Origin: Alistipes sp.
GTDB taxonomy: Bacteria > Bacteroidota > Bacteroidia > Bacteroidales > Rikenellaceae
Length of the DNA: 64,000 bases
NCBI GenBank assembly: GCA_017465605.1
Contig: JAFTVW010000007.1
Location: 124,001-188,000 of the forward strand
Reading direction: 5' to 3'
Shown here one piece after another: positions 24,245-32,391 of the stretch; position 1 is the first letter of the stretch; the number at the start of each line of letters is the position of its first letter. A program made the position numbers and the translations under genes. The notes below the pieces were generated by a model that searched no databases, had not been told where the DNA came from, and was given only the letters and a program-made list of their open reading frames with translations.

Positions 24245-25396
24245 CTACTTCTGCTCTTTTGCTGCTGTCTCAGCTGCACGATTGCCTACACCCAAAAGTT
24301 CCTGCAACTTCCAGCTCAAATCGGTATTCTCCATAATACCGTTGATTGACTCAGCACCTGCGCCATAGAGATACACAGGAATCAACGATGCTGTGTGGCT
24401 TGATGTTCCGAATGCATATCCGATACCACTCTCGGGGAGTGTAAAGTCGGTCTTGTTGCTGGGGATTGATAGACCGCCAGTCTCGTGGTCCGCACAAACC
24501 ACAACCAATGTACCGGGGTGCGCATCAGCATACTTCATTGCGACGCTAACCGCATTCTCAAAATCACGAGTCTCTGCCAATATACCCTTTGGATTGCGGC
24601 TGTGTGACTCACCGTCGATAAGCGAACCCTCGACCATCAAAACAAAACCCTTCTTCTTCTGATTCTTTACGTTGTTTGTAAGAATCTCCAAAGCCTTCTC
24701 TGTTGCCTCGGCTAAATAATTACCGCGATCACCCGACACAGCCGAAGGCATATAACCGTCAGCATAAACACCAAGTACCTTGCCCTCTGATGGAGCCGAC
24801 TTAATATCCTTCAAATCGGTGTGGAGCGTGTAACCCATATTGGCAATCTCCTTATTGAAATCCTTCTTCTCGGCCTCAATTACTCGCTTAAAATACTTCA
24901 TACCGCCACCGAATGCCACATCAATATCGCTCTTGTAGAACCACTTTGTAATCTCATCATTCTCACCACGACTCTTAACGTGAGCATAGAATGCCGCAGG
25001 TGTTGCGTGCTGCAAATAGCAAGTCACCACCAAGCCACTTGCATAATTCTGCTTCTCGGCCTTTGCAATGATTGACTCAACGTGAGTACCATCGGGAGTC
25101 TGGCCAAGTGTACTATTGTTTGTTTTGTATCCACAAGCCAATGCTGTACCCGAAGCAGCCGAATCGGTCACGCGGTTATTTGCCGAATAGGTTTTAATCA
25201 GAGCGATATTCTGCGCTGCATCGAAAGTCGTGGGTGCATACTTATTCTCCAACATCATCATTGAAACATGTCCAAGACCCATACCGTCACCAATCATATA
25301 GATAATGTTGTTTACTTTGGGTTGCTTGGGGCGTTTTGCATCAGCACTATACGAAAGTGTGAGTGAAAGCGCAAGAAGTAATAAGATCTTTCTCAT
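24245..25396 (-). CDS. Secreted alkaline phosphatase
   Basis: A 383-residue alkaline phosphatase with a signal peptide (MRKILLLLALSLTLSYSADA). The metal and catalytic motifs are in order: NIIYMIGDGMGLGHVSMM (Asp), DSAASGTALACGYKT (nucleophile Ser in DSAAS), a late VEGSLIDGESH and CADHETGGLSIP. It releases phosphate from phosphomonoesters in the periplasm using two zinc and one magnesium. At 383 residues it is somewhat shorter than E. coli PhoA. A candidate -7 element (complement of 25444-25451) coincides with the dyad at 25445-25470. Confidence 0.93.
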   Translation of the reverse strand: MRKILLLLALSLTLSYSADAKRPKQPKVNNIIYMIGDGMGLGHVSMMMLENKYAPTTFDAAQNIALIKTYSANNRVTDSAASGTALACGYKTNNSTLGQTPDGTHVESIIAKAEKQNYASGLVVTCYLQHATPAAFYAHVKSRGENDEITKWFYKSDIDVAFGGGMKYFKRVIEAEKKDFNKEIANMGYTLHTDLKDIKSAPSEGKVLGVYADGYMPSAVSGDRGNYLAEATEKALEILTNNVKNQKKKGFVLMVEGSLIDGESHSRNPKGILAETRDFENAVSVAMKYADAHPGTLVVVCADHETGGLSIPSNKTDFTLPESGIGYAFGTSSHTASLIPVYLYGAGAESINGIMENTDLSWKLQELLGVGNRAAETAAKEQK

Positions 25397-25444
25397 AGTT
25401 TATAAATTATTGCTTAATCGTTATTATGTTCTATTCATCGCGCC

Positions 25445-25470
25445 AAAATTACAATATTTTTTGTAATTTT
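25445..25470. promoter_or_regulatory. Perfect 10-bp inverted repeat between divergent genes
   Basis: AAAATTACAA, spacer TATTTT, TTGTAATTTT. The dyad lies between the alkaline phosphatase and ung start codons and overlaps the leftward -7 element TAATTTTG (25444-25451). It could be an operator. As a transcribed hairpin it would be AT-only in the loop and weak. Confidence 0.45.
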
Positions 25471-25498
25471 ACACCATATAAATAGTAACTTTTTTGCG

Positions 25499-26161
25499 AT
25501 GAAAGTAAAAATTGCCGCCGATTGGGAAGAAATATTACAGCCCGAATTCGATAAACCATACTTTGAGCAACTTACAAGTTTTGTTCGTGCCGAATATGGA
25601 GCTGGTACTATTTATCCCGCTGGTAAAGATATATTTAGAGCATTCGACAAATGTCCCTTCAACGATTTGAAGGTTGTAATCATTGGTCAAGACCCCTATC
25701 ACGGAGTAGGCCAAGCCAACGGATTATGTTTCTCGGTGAACGACGGAGTGCCATTTCCGCCTTCGTTGCAAAACATCTTCAAGGAGATTCAAAGCGATTT
25801 GGGTATTGCAATTCCCCAATCGGGCAATCTCGACCGCTGGGCAGAGCAAGGCGTGCTCTTGCTCAATTCGGTACTTACGGTGCGTGCCCACGAGGCTGCT
25901 TCGCACGCAGGACGTGGCTGGGAGCAGTTCACCGATGCTGTGGTAAGAATCATCAACGAGCGCAAACAAGGCATAGTCTATATGTTGTGGGGCAGCTACG
26001 CTCAACGCAAAGGCCAAGTCGTAAACTCAGCAAATAATTTTGTTTTGAAGAGCGTTCACCCTTCGCCACTCTCTGTTTATCGTGGTTTCTTCGGGTGCAA
26101 ACACTTTTCACAGGCAAACACCTATCTACAAAGCGTTGGTAAAACTCCTATAATTTGGTAA
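25499..26161 (+). CDS. ung: Uracil-DNA glycosylase, family 1
   Basis: A 220-residue base-excision repair enzyme that removes uracil from DNA. The water-activating loop IIGQDPYHG is at residues 61-69 (catalytic Asp65), the uracil-binding pocket includes GLCFSVNDGVPFPPSL, and the DNA-intercalation loop is SVHPSPLSVYRGFFGC. Length and all motifs fit family 1. The GNAT gene starts four bases after its stop, so the two are cotranscribed. Confidence 0.96.
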   Translation: MKVKIAADWEEILQPEFDKPYFEQLTSFVRAEYGAGTIYPAGKDIFRAFDKCPFNDLKVVIIGQDPYHGVGQANGLCFSVNDGVPFPPSLQNIFKEIQSDLGIAIPQSGNLDRWAEQGVLLLNSVLTVRAHEAASHAGRGWEQFTDAVVRIINERKQGIVYMLWGSYAQRKGQVVNSANNFVLKSVHPSPLSVYRGFFGCKHFSQANTYLQSVGKTPIIW

Positions 26162-26165
26162 AGAT

Positions 26166-26657
26166 ATGAATTTAAGAGAAGTTGTTGGCGAGGCCGACGT
26201 GCGTCGCGTGGTCAAGGTTGCCGAGGAGGTATGGCGCGAGGCAAACACAGCATTCTGCTCACCCGAACAGGTGGAATATATGATTGAGCGATTCCAAAGT
26301 TTCGAGGCCGTTATGGGTCAATTGATGCAGGGGTATCGCTACTTTGTAATCGAGGAAGATGGTGAAATTTTGGCCTACTTTGGAGTGCAACCACAAGACG
26401 ATAGATTGTTTCTAAGCAAATATTACATCTTGAAACAGAATCGTGGCCGAGGTATATTTTCTATGGGATTTGAATTTATGTGTGCATTGTGCCGAGAGCT
26501 TAACCTAAGAGCAATCTACCTCACCGTAAATCGCAACAATACACACGCTTACGAGGTTTACCTACACAAAAACTTTAAGGTAATTGATGAGGCCGTAGCC
26601 GACATCGGTTGCGGTTTTGTGATGGACGATTACATTATGGAATTTGCAGTGGAATAA
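26166..26657 (+). CDS. GNAT-family N-acetyltransferase
   Basis: A 163-residue GCN5-related acetyltransferase. The acetyl-CoA pyrophosphate loop is visible as LKQNRGRGIFSMGFEFM (R-G-R-G pattern), with the preceding strand LAYFGVQPQDDRLFLSKYYI and the later LTVNRNNTHAYEVYLHKNF typical of the fold. The acceptor is unknown. It forms a two-gene unit with ung. Its downstream hairpin at 26734-26759 lies against the insertion point of the mobile cassette. Confidence 0.88.
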   Translation: MNLREVVGEADVRRVVKVAEEVWREANTAFCSPEQVEYMIERFQSFEAVMGQLMQGYRYFVIEEDGEILAYFGVQPQDDRLFLSKYYILKQNRGRGIFSMGFEFMCALCRELNLRAIYLTVNRNNTHAYEVYLHKNFKVIDEAVADIGCGFVMDDYIMEFAVE

Positions 26658-26733
26658 CAAAATCACACATCATAATAATACAAAAAATATGTATTTATTC
26701 GACAACGAAAATATAGCTACCCGAATAAAAATA

Positions 26734-26759
26734 GCCTGTCCACGACTTGTTAGACAGGC
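26734..26759. terminator. Terminator hairpin beside the cassette insertion point
   Basis: GCCTGTC (26734-26740) pairs with GACAGGC (26753-26759). On the minus strand it is followed by TATTTTTATT, so it was probably the terminator of the leftward BT_3928-type gene as well. The 719-bp cassette now separates it from that gene. Its right side includes CTTGTTAGACAG, the same 12 bases as an end of the 120-bp repeat module. Confidence 0.65.
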
Positions 26760-26765
26760 CCATAT
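26757..26765. repeat. Target-site duplication, left copy
   Basis: GGCCCATAT, repeated exactly at 27485-27493 on the other side of the cassette. Confidence 0.75.
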
Positions 26766-26778
26766 GGGGGCGTCAGCT

Positions 26779-26804
26779 GAACTGTGTCAAGGCTGTTAGA
26801 TAAA
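26779..26804 (+). repeat. Perfect 26-bp inverted repeat, left end of cassette
   Basis: Starts GAACTGTGTCAAGG and ends GTTAGATAAA. It is the exact reverse complement of 27446-27471. Confidence 0.95.
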
Positions 26805-26811
26805 TAGGAAT

Positions 26812-27384
26812 TTAGTAGTCCAGCAATCTGCCGTAGTCGTTCCATTCGCCAAACATGCGTCCGGCTTTGGTCTCTGTGATAAGGTGAGACAGGGTCTGTT
26901 CATACATGCTCTTGTCTCTGGTCTTATAGAATGCCACATTATAGGCACGAATACGTTGGTAGAGAGGAGGAAACGACTTGTACTTTGTCCATGCACGAGC
27001 CGATTTCAAAGCCGCCTCAACGTCTTTGTCTATCTTGAAGCTGCGTACGCCCATTGGTGGCAGTACCTTTCTCCCTGCGTCGGTCATCAGCCCTAACCGA
27101 TCCAGTCGCCTCACTCGCTCCTTATTCAACTCTGTCCAAGGGCTGTTCCGTTTTCTCGGAGTAAAGCATTGCATCCTCTTGCCGTCAATCAGTTTATGCC
27201 GACTGTCAATCCATCCGAAGCAGAGTGCCTCCTCCACGGCATCAAGATACCAGAAATGCTTGTCATCTACAGGTCGTCCCCGTTTCACGTCAACCCAGCA
27301 TTCTCTTTCGCTGGCGTGGTGGGCTTCGAGCCATGCACGGAACTCACTTCTGTTGGCTATACAGAGGATGTTATGCTCTTCCAT
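26812..27384 (-). CDS. YdeI/OmpD-associated family protein (cassette passenger gene)
   Basis: A 190-residue cytoplasmic protein of the YdeI/OmpD-associated family. The diagnostic pattern is present: AVEEALCFGWIDSRHKLID, then CFTPRKRNSPWTELNKERV, a GLM-x-x-x-G stretch (RLGLMTDAGRKVLPP) and a C-terminal YxxFPPLYQRIRAYNVAFYKT helix region. Members have been linked to resistance to antimicrobial peptides or bacteriocins, but the mechanism is unknown. It is the only gene in the cassette. A -7 promoter element, TAGATTTG on the minus strand (27413-27420), lies inside the element, so it carries its own promoter. Read-through from tmk and the BT_3928-type gene is also possible because they share its strand. 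Confidence 0.88.
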   Translation of the reverse strand: MEEHNILCIANRSEFRAWLEAHHASERECWVDVKRGRPVDDKHFWYLDAVEEALCFGWIDSRHKLIDGKRMQCFTPRKRNSPWTELNKERVRRLDRLGLMTDAGRKVLPPMGVRSFKIDKDVEAALKSARAWTKYKSFPPLYQRIRAYNVAFYKTRDKSMYEQTLSHLITETKAGRMFGEWNDYGRLLDY

Positions 27385-27445
27385 AAATTCCGATTTATCG
27401 GTGTAAATATAACAAATCTACAGCAAATTGTATCTATCTTCGAAC

Positions 27446-27471
27446 TTTATCTAACAGCCTTGACACAGTTC
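27446..27471 (-). repeat. Perfect 26-bp inverted repeat, right end of cassette
   Basis: TTTATCTAAC through GACACAGTTC, the exact reverse complement of 26779-26804. Confidence 0.95.
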
Positions 27472-27484
27472 ATTTTACACTCTC

Positions 27485-27493
27485 GGCCCATAT
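27485..27493. repeat. Target-site duplication, right copy
   Basis: GGCCCATAT, identical to 26757-26765. Confidence 0.75.
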
Positions 27494-27507
27494 TTATTAG
27501 CTGCCCC

Positions 27508-28644
27508 TTACTTGAAATACTCCGCCTCAGGGTCAATATTTCGGCAATTGAGTTTATCTTCGATTATTCCATCTTTCAGCACAACCATACCGTTTGTGGC
27601 TCTCAGCATAGTCTTCATAACCGTTGCATCAATATTATAGCAACGCACCTCTGCCCCATTTCCAAAGTCATAATATGTTGCACTTCGCAAAGGCTTAGGG
27701 GTAAGACATATTGCATATCCACCCTGCGCTTCTGACAGCTCTACAACCTTACGCATACGCTCCTTGCAGCGTTTATTGAGTTTTGCAGGGTCGGTCACAC
27801 ATAACAGATAGACATTTCCCTTGCGTGTCAAAATCTCCTTTGTTACGTTACCCTCTGGGTCAGAAATCGAGAATTCGCTTACAAGCGTCTGCACAACATT
27901 CGATTCGTTATCAACACGGGTCTCAACCCACTCCCACTTATCTTCGTTCTGCCACTCCTTGTCATCAATCGAGAACTCGCGCAACTTGCCTGTTCGCTTA
28001 TTTCGGTACACCAATACATACTCTTCAACCGCCATCTCTTCGCTACCTGTATCGTGCTGGGCCTCAATCATCTCATAGATATTTGCGCCCTTCTTATACG
28101 GCAAGAAATCAATCATTGGCAGATTGTAATAGCAGTATGCACCCACACCCATAGCAATCGAGAAGAATAGGCAAGTCAACAGAATCTCCACTCTTGTAAA
28201 CTCCAATATTCGATGACGGCGGTAGCGATACCACACAATGGCCACCATAGGAAGAATCACAAGATTCTTAAAGAATGTCTCCCACGGAGATAGTTTCAAC
28301 GCATCGCCAAAACAACCGCAATCCTCCACCGGAATCCACGTTGCACTGAGGAAGGTAAGAATGGTAAAGAATATCATCGACACGAGTGCAAATATCGAGA
28401 TAAGTCGCGTGCGCACCTTAAACGTGAGCATCAGACCCATCATAAGCTCGGCACCGCATAGCCATATAGAGAAAATCATACTATACGGAATCAATGCCTC
28501 TAAGCCATATATCGACAGGTACTCATTCACCTTCAATGCTGTTCCCCAGGGGTCAACAGCCTTGACAAAACCCGAGAAAGCGAACACCAAACCAGCCGCA
28601 ATACGACAAAAGTGAGCTGCGATATTTAAGCCGCGTGAAGCCAT
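27508..28644 (-). CDS. DoxX/MauE-like membrane protein (BT_3928 type)
   Basis: A 378-residue protein whose N-terminal half is a four-helix DoxX/MauE-like membrane domain (GLVFAFSGFVKAVDPWGTA, then CGAELMMGLMLTF, ILTFLSATWIPVEDCGCFGD). The Cys-Gly-Cys in EDCGCFGD is typical of the MauE/vitamin-K-reductase-like group that handles quinones or thiols. A fifth helix at about 165-185 precedes a periplasmic C-terminal domain of about 190 residues with no recognised motif. The tmk stop lies two bases upstream, so tmk and this gene are an operon. Its natural terminator was displaced by the cassette insertion. Confidence 0.8.
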   Translation of the reverse strand: MASRGLNIAAHFCRIAAGLVFAFSGFVKAVDPWGTALKVNEYLSIYGLEALIPYSMIFSIWLCGAELMMGLMLTFKVRTRLISIFALVSMIFFTILTFLSATWIPVEDCGCFGDALKLSPWETFFKNLVILPMVAIVWYRYRRHRILEFTRVEILLTCLFFSIAMGVGAYCYYNLPMIDFLPYKKGANIYEMIEAQHDTGSEEMAVEEYVLVYRNKRTGKLREFSIDDKEWQNEDKWEWVETRVDNESNVVQTLVSEFSISDPEGNVTKEILTRKGNVYLLCVTDPAKLNKRCKERMRKVVELSEAQGGYAICLTPKPLRSATYYDFGNGAEVRCYNIDATVMKTMLRATNGMVVLKDGIIEDKLNCRNIDPEAEYFK

Positions 28645-28646
28645 AC

Positions 28647-29330
28647 CTACTTCAAATATTGGGTTATAATATCCTTAATTTTAGCAGAAATCACCTCAGG
28701 CGCAGCCATAGTCTGTTCGGCCGTACTACAATCCACAACGTGTAGATTCTCATCATACTCAGCCGCTGAGATATACACCTCACGAACTGTGCGCTGCAAA
28801 TCTAGCGAAGCCTCGTGAATATCCTTTTGACCATTCAGGTAGTCGCGGTCATCACCCGTACGCACCTCCTGCAACAATTTACGCTCGGTAAACGCAAACG
28901 GCACGTCCAAGAAGAGCGATACATCGGGACGAGGTACATCGAAATATTCATATTCGAGCGATAGAATCCATTCTCTCAGTTTCTCACGCTCCTCCGCCGA
29001 ATGCATCTTTGCACATTGGTAACCGATGTTTGAATATACATATCTATCGCATATAACCACCTTACCCTGCTCCAACCAGCCTCGAATCATCTTGGCTGCA
29101 TCGCGTCGATCCTCGGCATAAAGTAACGCAACAACGTATGGGTCAACCTGCTCGATACTACCCAACTCACCACGCAAAAAACGTGCTATAAGCTCTCCGA
29201 AATATGGTGCGTCAAATCGTGGGAAATGCAGATACTCACTCTCAATACCCTGCTCCGAGAACATCTTTCTAAGAGCAGCTATCTGTGTCGATTTACCCGA
29301 CCCGTCAACTCCTTCAAGTACTATAAACAT
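28647..29330 (-). CDS. tmk: Thymidylate kinase
   Basis: A 227-residue dTMP kinase making dTDP for DNA synthesis. The P-loop is EGVDGSGKSTQ at about residues 6-16, the substrate DRY motif is VVICDRYVYSN, and the lid region follows (DVPFAFTERKLLQEVRTGDDRDYLNG). The length is slightly above the typical 205-215. It starts the two-gene unit with the BT_3928-type gene. Confidence 0.93.
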   Translation of the reverse strand: MFIVLEGVDGSGKSTQIAALRKMFSEQGIESEYLHFPRFDAPYFGELIARFLRGELGSIEQVDPYVVALLYAEDRRDAAKMIRGWLEQGKVVICDRYVYSNIGYQCAKMHSAEEREKLREWILSLEYEYFDVPRPDVSLFLDVPFAFTERKLLQEVRTGDDRDYLNGQKDIHEASLDLQRTVREVYISAAEYDENLHVVDCSTAEQTMAAPEVISAKIKDIITQYLK

Positions 29331-29415
29331 CTAATTTCAAGTTTAGGTTTTTATAATGTGCCTTATATTTTCTGTTTCTCTATGTTCAAAAGCGAAGTTC
29401 GGCAATATTCCAATA

Positions 29416-30633
29416 TCATCGTAACATTCTCACTGCACGTTCCACGCCCTTAACCAAAGCATCTATCTCTGATAAAGTATTATACATTGCAAATGAGGCT
29501 CTACACATTCCCGTCACGCCGTAATGCTGCATTACAGGCTCGGCACAATGCTGCCCTGTGCGTATAGCTATACCAAGTTTGTCGAGAATCATTCCCAAAT
29601 CGTAGTGATGCACACCATCTACATTGAACGACACAATCGAGCATTTATCTTGCGTCGTACCATAAATTCTAAGTCCAGCGACTGTGCTTAAACTCTGCTC
29701 GGCGTACCTCAAAAGTTCTTTTTCGTGCAATTCAATAGCCTCCAAATCCAATCCTTCGAGATATGCGATAGCCTCTCCAAGACCAATAGTCCCAACAAAG
29801 TTTGCCGTTCCAGCCTCAAATTTCAAAGGAAGCGGAGCATAAGTCGTGCGCTCAAAAGAGACTCTATCGACCATATCGCCACCACACATAAACGGAGGCA
29901 TCTGCTCCAACACTTCGCGTCGGCCATACAACACGCCTACGCCCGTTGGCCCGTATAATTTATGGCCCGAAAAAGCATAGAAATCGCAATCCAACGCCTT
30001 GACATCTACCCCACCGTGAACTACGCCCTGACAACCATCAACCACAACGTGCGCCCCTGCCGAGTGAGCCTTTTCTATAATTTTAGCAAGGTCAGGACGC
30101 GTGCCAAGTGTATTTGATGCCTGAGTCACAGCCACCAATCGACTTTTAGAGTCAAGCAAAGAGTCCAAATCCTCTACTCTCAATCTCCCATCATCATCAA
30201 AACGCAGCACCCTAATCTCCACGCCTTTACGCTCGGCTACAAGTTGCCACGGCACAATATTGGAGTGATGCTCCATCTCACTAATGATGATATTATCACC
30301 TGCGCTCAAAAACTTTTCGCCCCAAGCGTAGGCTATAGTATTGAGCGAAGCAGTAGCACCAGCGGTGAATATAATCTCCTCACGATGTTCAGCGTTGATG
30401 AATCGACGCACACGCTCACGGGCTTGCTCATACATCTCGGTAGCCTGCTCCGACAGATAGTGAACTCCACGATGGATATTGGCATTATGTAGGCGCAACA
30501 TCTCATCTACTCGCTCTATAACCTGCAAAGGTTTTTGTGCGGTAGCTCCACTATCAAGATAGACCAAATCTTTGCCATTCACCTTACGGCATAGAATTGG
30601 AAAATCTTTGCGTATATTCTCTACATCAAACAT
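29416..30633 (-). CDS. sufS: Cysteine desulfurase SufS
   Basis: A 405-residue PLP-dependent group II cysteine desulfurase, the sulfur donor for Fe-S cluster assembly. The PLP lysine lies in FYAFSGHKLYGPTGVGVLYG, the substrate-binding histidine in EMEHHSNIVPWQ, and the catalytic cysteine in IRTGQHCAEPVM near residue 365. It is the last gene of sufBCDS, separated from sufD by a 137-base purine-rich leader. No SufE or SufU homologue is next to it. Confidence 0.95.
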   Translation of the reverse strand: MFDVENIRKDFPILCRKVNGKDLVYLDSGATAQKPLQVIERVDEMLRLHNANIHRGVHYLSEQATEMYEQARERVRRFINAEHREEIIFTAGATASLNTIAYAWGEKFLSAGDNIIISEMEHHSNIVPWQLVAERKGVEIRVLRFDDDGRLRVEDLDSLLDSKSRLVAVTQASNTLGTRPDLAKIIEKAHSAGAHVVVDGCQGVVHGGVDVKALDCDFYAFSGHKLYGPTGVGVLYGRREVLEQMPPFMCGGDMVDRVSFERTTYAPLPLKFEAGTANFVGTIGLGEAIAYLEGLDLEAIELHEKELLRYAEQSLSTVAGLRIYGTTQDKCSIVSFNVDGVHHYDLGMILDKLGIAIRTGQHCAEPVMQHYGVTGMCRASFAMYNTLSEIDALVKGVERAVRMLR

Positions 30634-30770
30634 CTCTCGTATATTGACTTCTTCACCTTATGGATTTACTTCTCTCTCTATCCTCTTCTCCTCTCTTTTC
30701 TTCCCTTTTATACTCGCTACTCCTCCGCACTCTTCTGCACTCTTCTATTCGTCTCTTCCGCACTCTATGT
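30634..30770 (-). other. Purine-rich spacer between sufD and sufS
   Basis: On the minus strand this 137-base gap is almost all A and G, with repeated units such as AAGAGTGC and GGAAGA. No hairpin or -7 element is convincing. It may be a long unstructured leader that helps ribosomes load on sufS, but nothing shows this directly. Confidence 0.4.
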
Positions 30771-31589
30771 TTACAGAGTTTCGAGTTTTGCACCTAACTC
30801 ATCAACCAATTCATCAGAGAGATTTTTCGACCAAAGAGCTATATCCTTTACAAATCCTTCAATCTGCAATGTGCGGGCTTGTGCCTCTGATAATCCTCGT
30901 TGACGCATATACAAAATGGCCTCTCCATCAAGCTGACCAACGGTAGCTCCGTGCGAGCACTTCACATCATCGGCATAAATTTCGAGTTGCGGTTTTGTGA
31001 TAATCTTCGCATCGCGACCAATCTCTATATTTCGGCTTGTCTGACGGGCATCGGTACGTTGTGCATCTTGTGCCACATATACCAAACCATTAAATTCACC
31101 CACAGCCTCACCTGCGGCAACACCCTTAACAAGCGAATCACTCGTACAATCCGAATAGTTGTGGTTAACCCTTACTGCCACCTTAGCACGCTCCTTATCG
31201 GAAACCACAAATGCACTACGCAACACATTCGACGAGTGCTTACCGTTAAGGTCTATGGTATAATCGGCAATTGCATCAGCAACAACTACGCTGACAACTT
31301 CGCACACACTACCCGCCTGCTGACGGATATTACACTTAGCAAAGCAACCGCCCAAAAAGACCTCTACCAAATTGAGTTTTCCGCACGCACCAATATCAAA
31401 CGAGAGTTTTGCCGTATCGGAATCGGTATGTACCACAACAACAGCCTCGCTCTGATTCTCGGCAATGCAATACTCAACACTCTCAGGGTTGATAAAAAGT
31501 TCAGCCGTAGTACCATCGGCAAGTTGCAAATCTCCGCCCGAAGATTCAACATCAACTCCGCACTCTTTTATATAATCGAGCAATCTCAT
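30771..31589 (-). CDS. sufD: Fe-S assembly protein SufD (short form)
   Basis: A 272-residue SufB/SufD-family protein, partner of SufB and SufC in the scaffold complex. The family's C-terminal core is recognisable: KIITKPQLEIYADDVKCSHGATVGQLDGEAILYMRQRGLSEAQARTL. E. coli SufD is about 420 residues, so the N-terminal region is much reduced, while the beta-helix and the SufC-contact tail remain. The sufC gene ends five bases upstream, so they are cotranscribed and probably coupled. Confidence 0.9.
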   Translation of the reverse strand: MRLLDYIKECGVDVESSGGDLQLADGTTAELFINPESVEYCIAENQSEAVVVVHTDSDTAKLSFDIGACGKLNLVEVFLGGCFAKCNIRQQAGSVCEVVSVVVADAIADYTIDLNGKHSSNVLRSAFVVSDKERAKVAVRVNHNYSDCTSDSLVKGVAAGEAVGEFNGLVYVAQDAQRTDARQTSRNIEIGRDAKIITKPQLEIYADDVKCSHGATVGQLDGEAILYMRQRGLSEAQARTLQIEGFVKDIALWSKNLSDELVDELGAKLETL

Positions 31590-31594
31590 TGGGC

Positions 31595-32347
31595 CTACTC
31601 TTTATAATCGTTAATAAGCCAATCGTACCCCTCCTTTTCAAGTTTAAGAGCCAAACTCTTATCGCCCGAATAGATTATGCGACCATTATACAAAACGTGG
31701 ACATAATCGGGAACGATATAATCCAACAAACGCTGATAGTGGGTAATCACAACTGTTGCATTCTCCGAAGTATGGAGTTTAGTCACACCAGTAGCTACAA
31801 TACGCAGAGCATCGATATCAAGACCTGAGTCTGTCTCGTCCAAGATTGCGAGTTTGGGTTCAAGCATCGCCATCTGGAAAATCTCATTCTTTTTCTTCTC
31901 GCCACCCGAAAAACCTTCATTCACAGCTCGGCTGGTAAGTTTACTATCCAACTCCACAACCGCACTCTTTGCGCGCATCATTCGCAGAAATTCACCTGCC
32001 GACAAAGGCTCTTCGCCTCGGAACTTGCGCTGCTCGTTAACGGCCATCTTCATAAAGTTGGCCATAGTAACTCCGGGAATCTCCACAGGATACTGGAATC
32101 CGAGGAACAATCCCATACGGGCTCTATCCTCGATTGACATATCGAGCAAATTTTGTCCCATAAACTCTACTGAGCCACCCGTCACTGTAAATTTCTCATT
32201 TCCAGCCAATACCGAAGCAAATGTGCTCTTGCCCGAACCGTTGGGACCCATTATAGCGTGTACCTCGCCAGCGCGAACTTCAAGGTTGATGCCTCGAAGA
32301 ATCTCTTTTTCGCCAACTGAGGCGTGCAAATCTTTTACACTAAGCAT
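31595..32347 (-). CDS. sufC: Fe-S assembly ATPase SufC
   Basis: A 250-residue cytoplasmic ABC-type ATPase. Walker A is IMGPNGSGKSTFAS, the signature is GFSGGEKKKNEIFQMAML and Walker B is LAILDETDSGLDIDAL, with the switch histidine in VVITHYQRLL. It powers conformational change of the SufB-SufD scaffold. Second gene of sufBCDS. Confidence 0.97.
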   Translation of the reverse strand: MLSVKDLHASVGEKEILRGINLEVRAGEVHAIMGPNGSGKSTFASVLAGNEKFTVTGGSVEFMGQNLLDMSIEDRARMGLFLGFQYPVEIPGVTMANFMKMAVNEQRKFRGEEPLSAGEFLRMMRAKSAVVELDSKLTSRAVNEGFSGGEKKKNEIFQMAMLEPKLAILDETDSGLDIDALRIVATGVTKLHTSENATVVITHYQRLLDYIVPDYVHVLYNGRIIYSGDKSLALKLEKEGYDWLINDYKE

Positions 32348-32391
32348 ATTATCGTGTTTATTTCAATTTTTACTTTAATTAAACCATCACA

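Larger units (their letters stand above)
26766..27484 (-). mobile_element. 719-bp transposase-less insertion cassette carrying a YdeI-family gene
   Basis: The element is bounded by 39-base terminal inverted repeats. The inner 26 bases are identical (26779-26804 and 27446-27471, starting GAACTGTGTCAAGG). The outer 13 match at 7 positions and begin G-x-G-x-G-x-GT. A 9-bp direct repeat, GGCCCATAT, flanks it. Removing the element and one repeat copy restores a continuous intergenic sequence between the GNAT gene and the convergent BT_3928-type gene. The only gene inside is the YdeI-family protein; there is no transposase. This is the architecture of a mobile insertion cassette moved in trans. The ends look like an IS256-type element to me, which is unverified. 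Confidence 0.85.
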
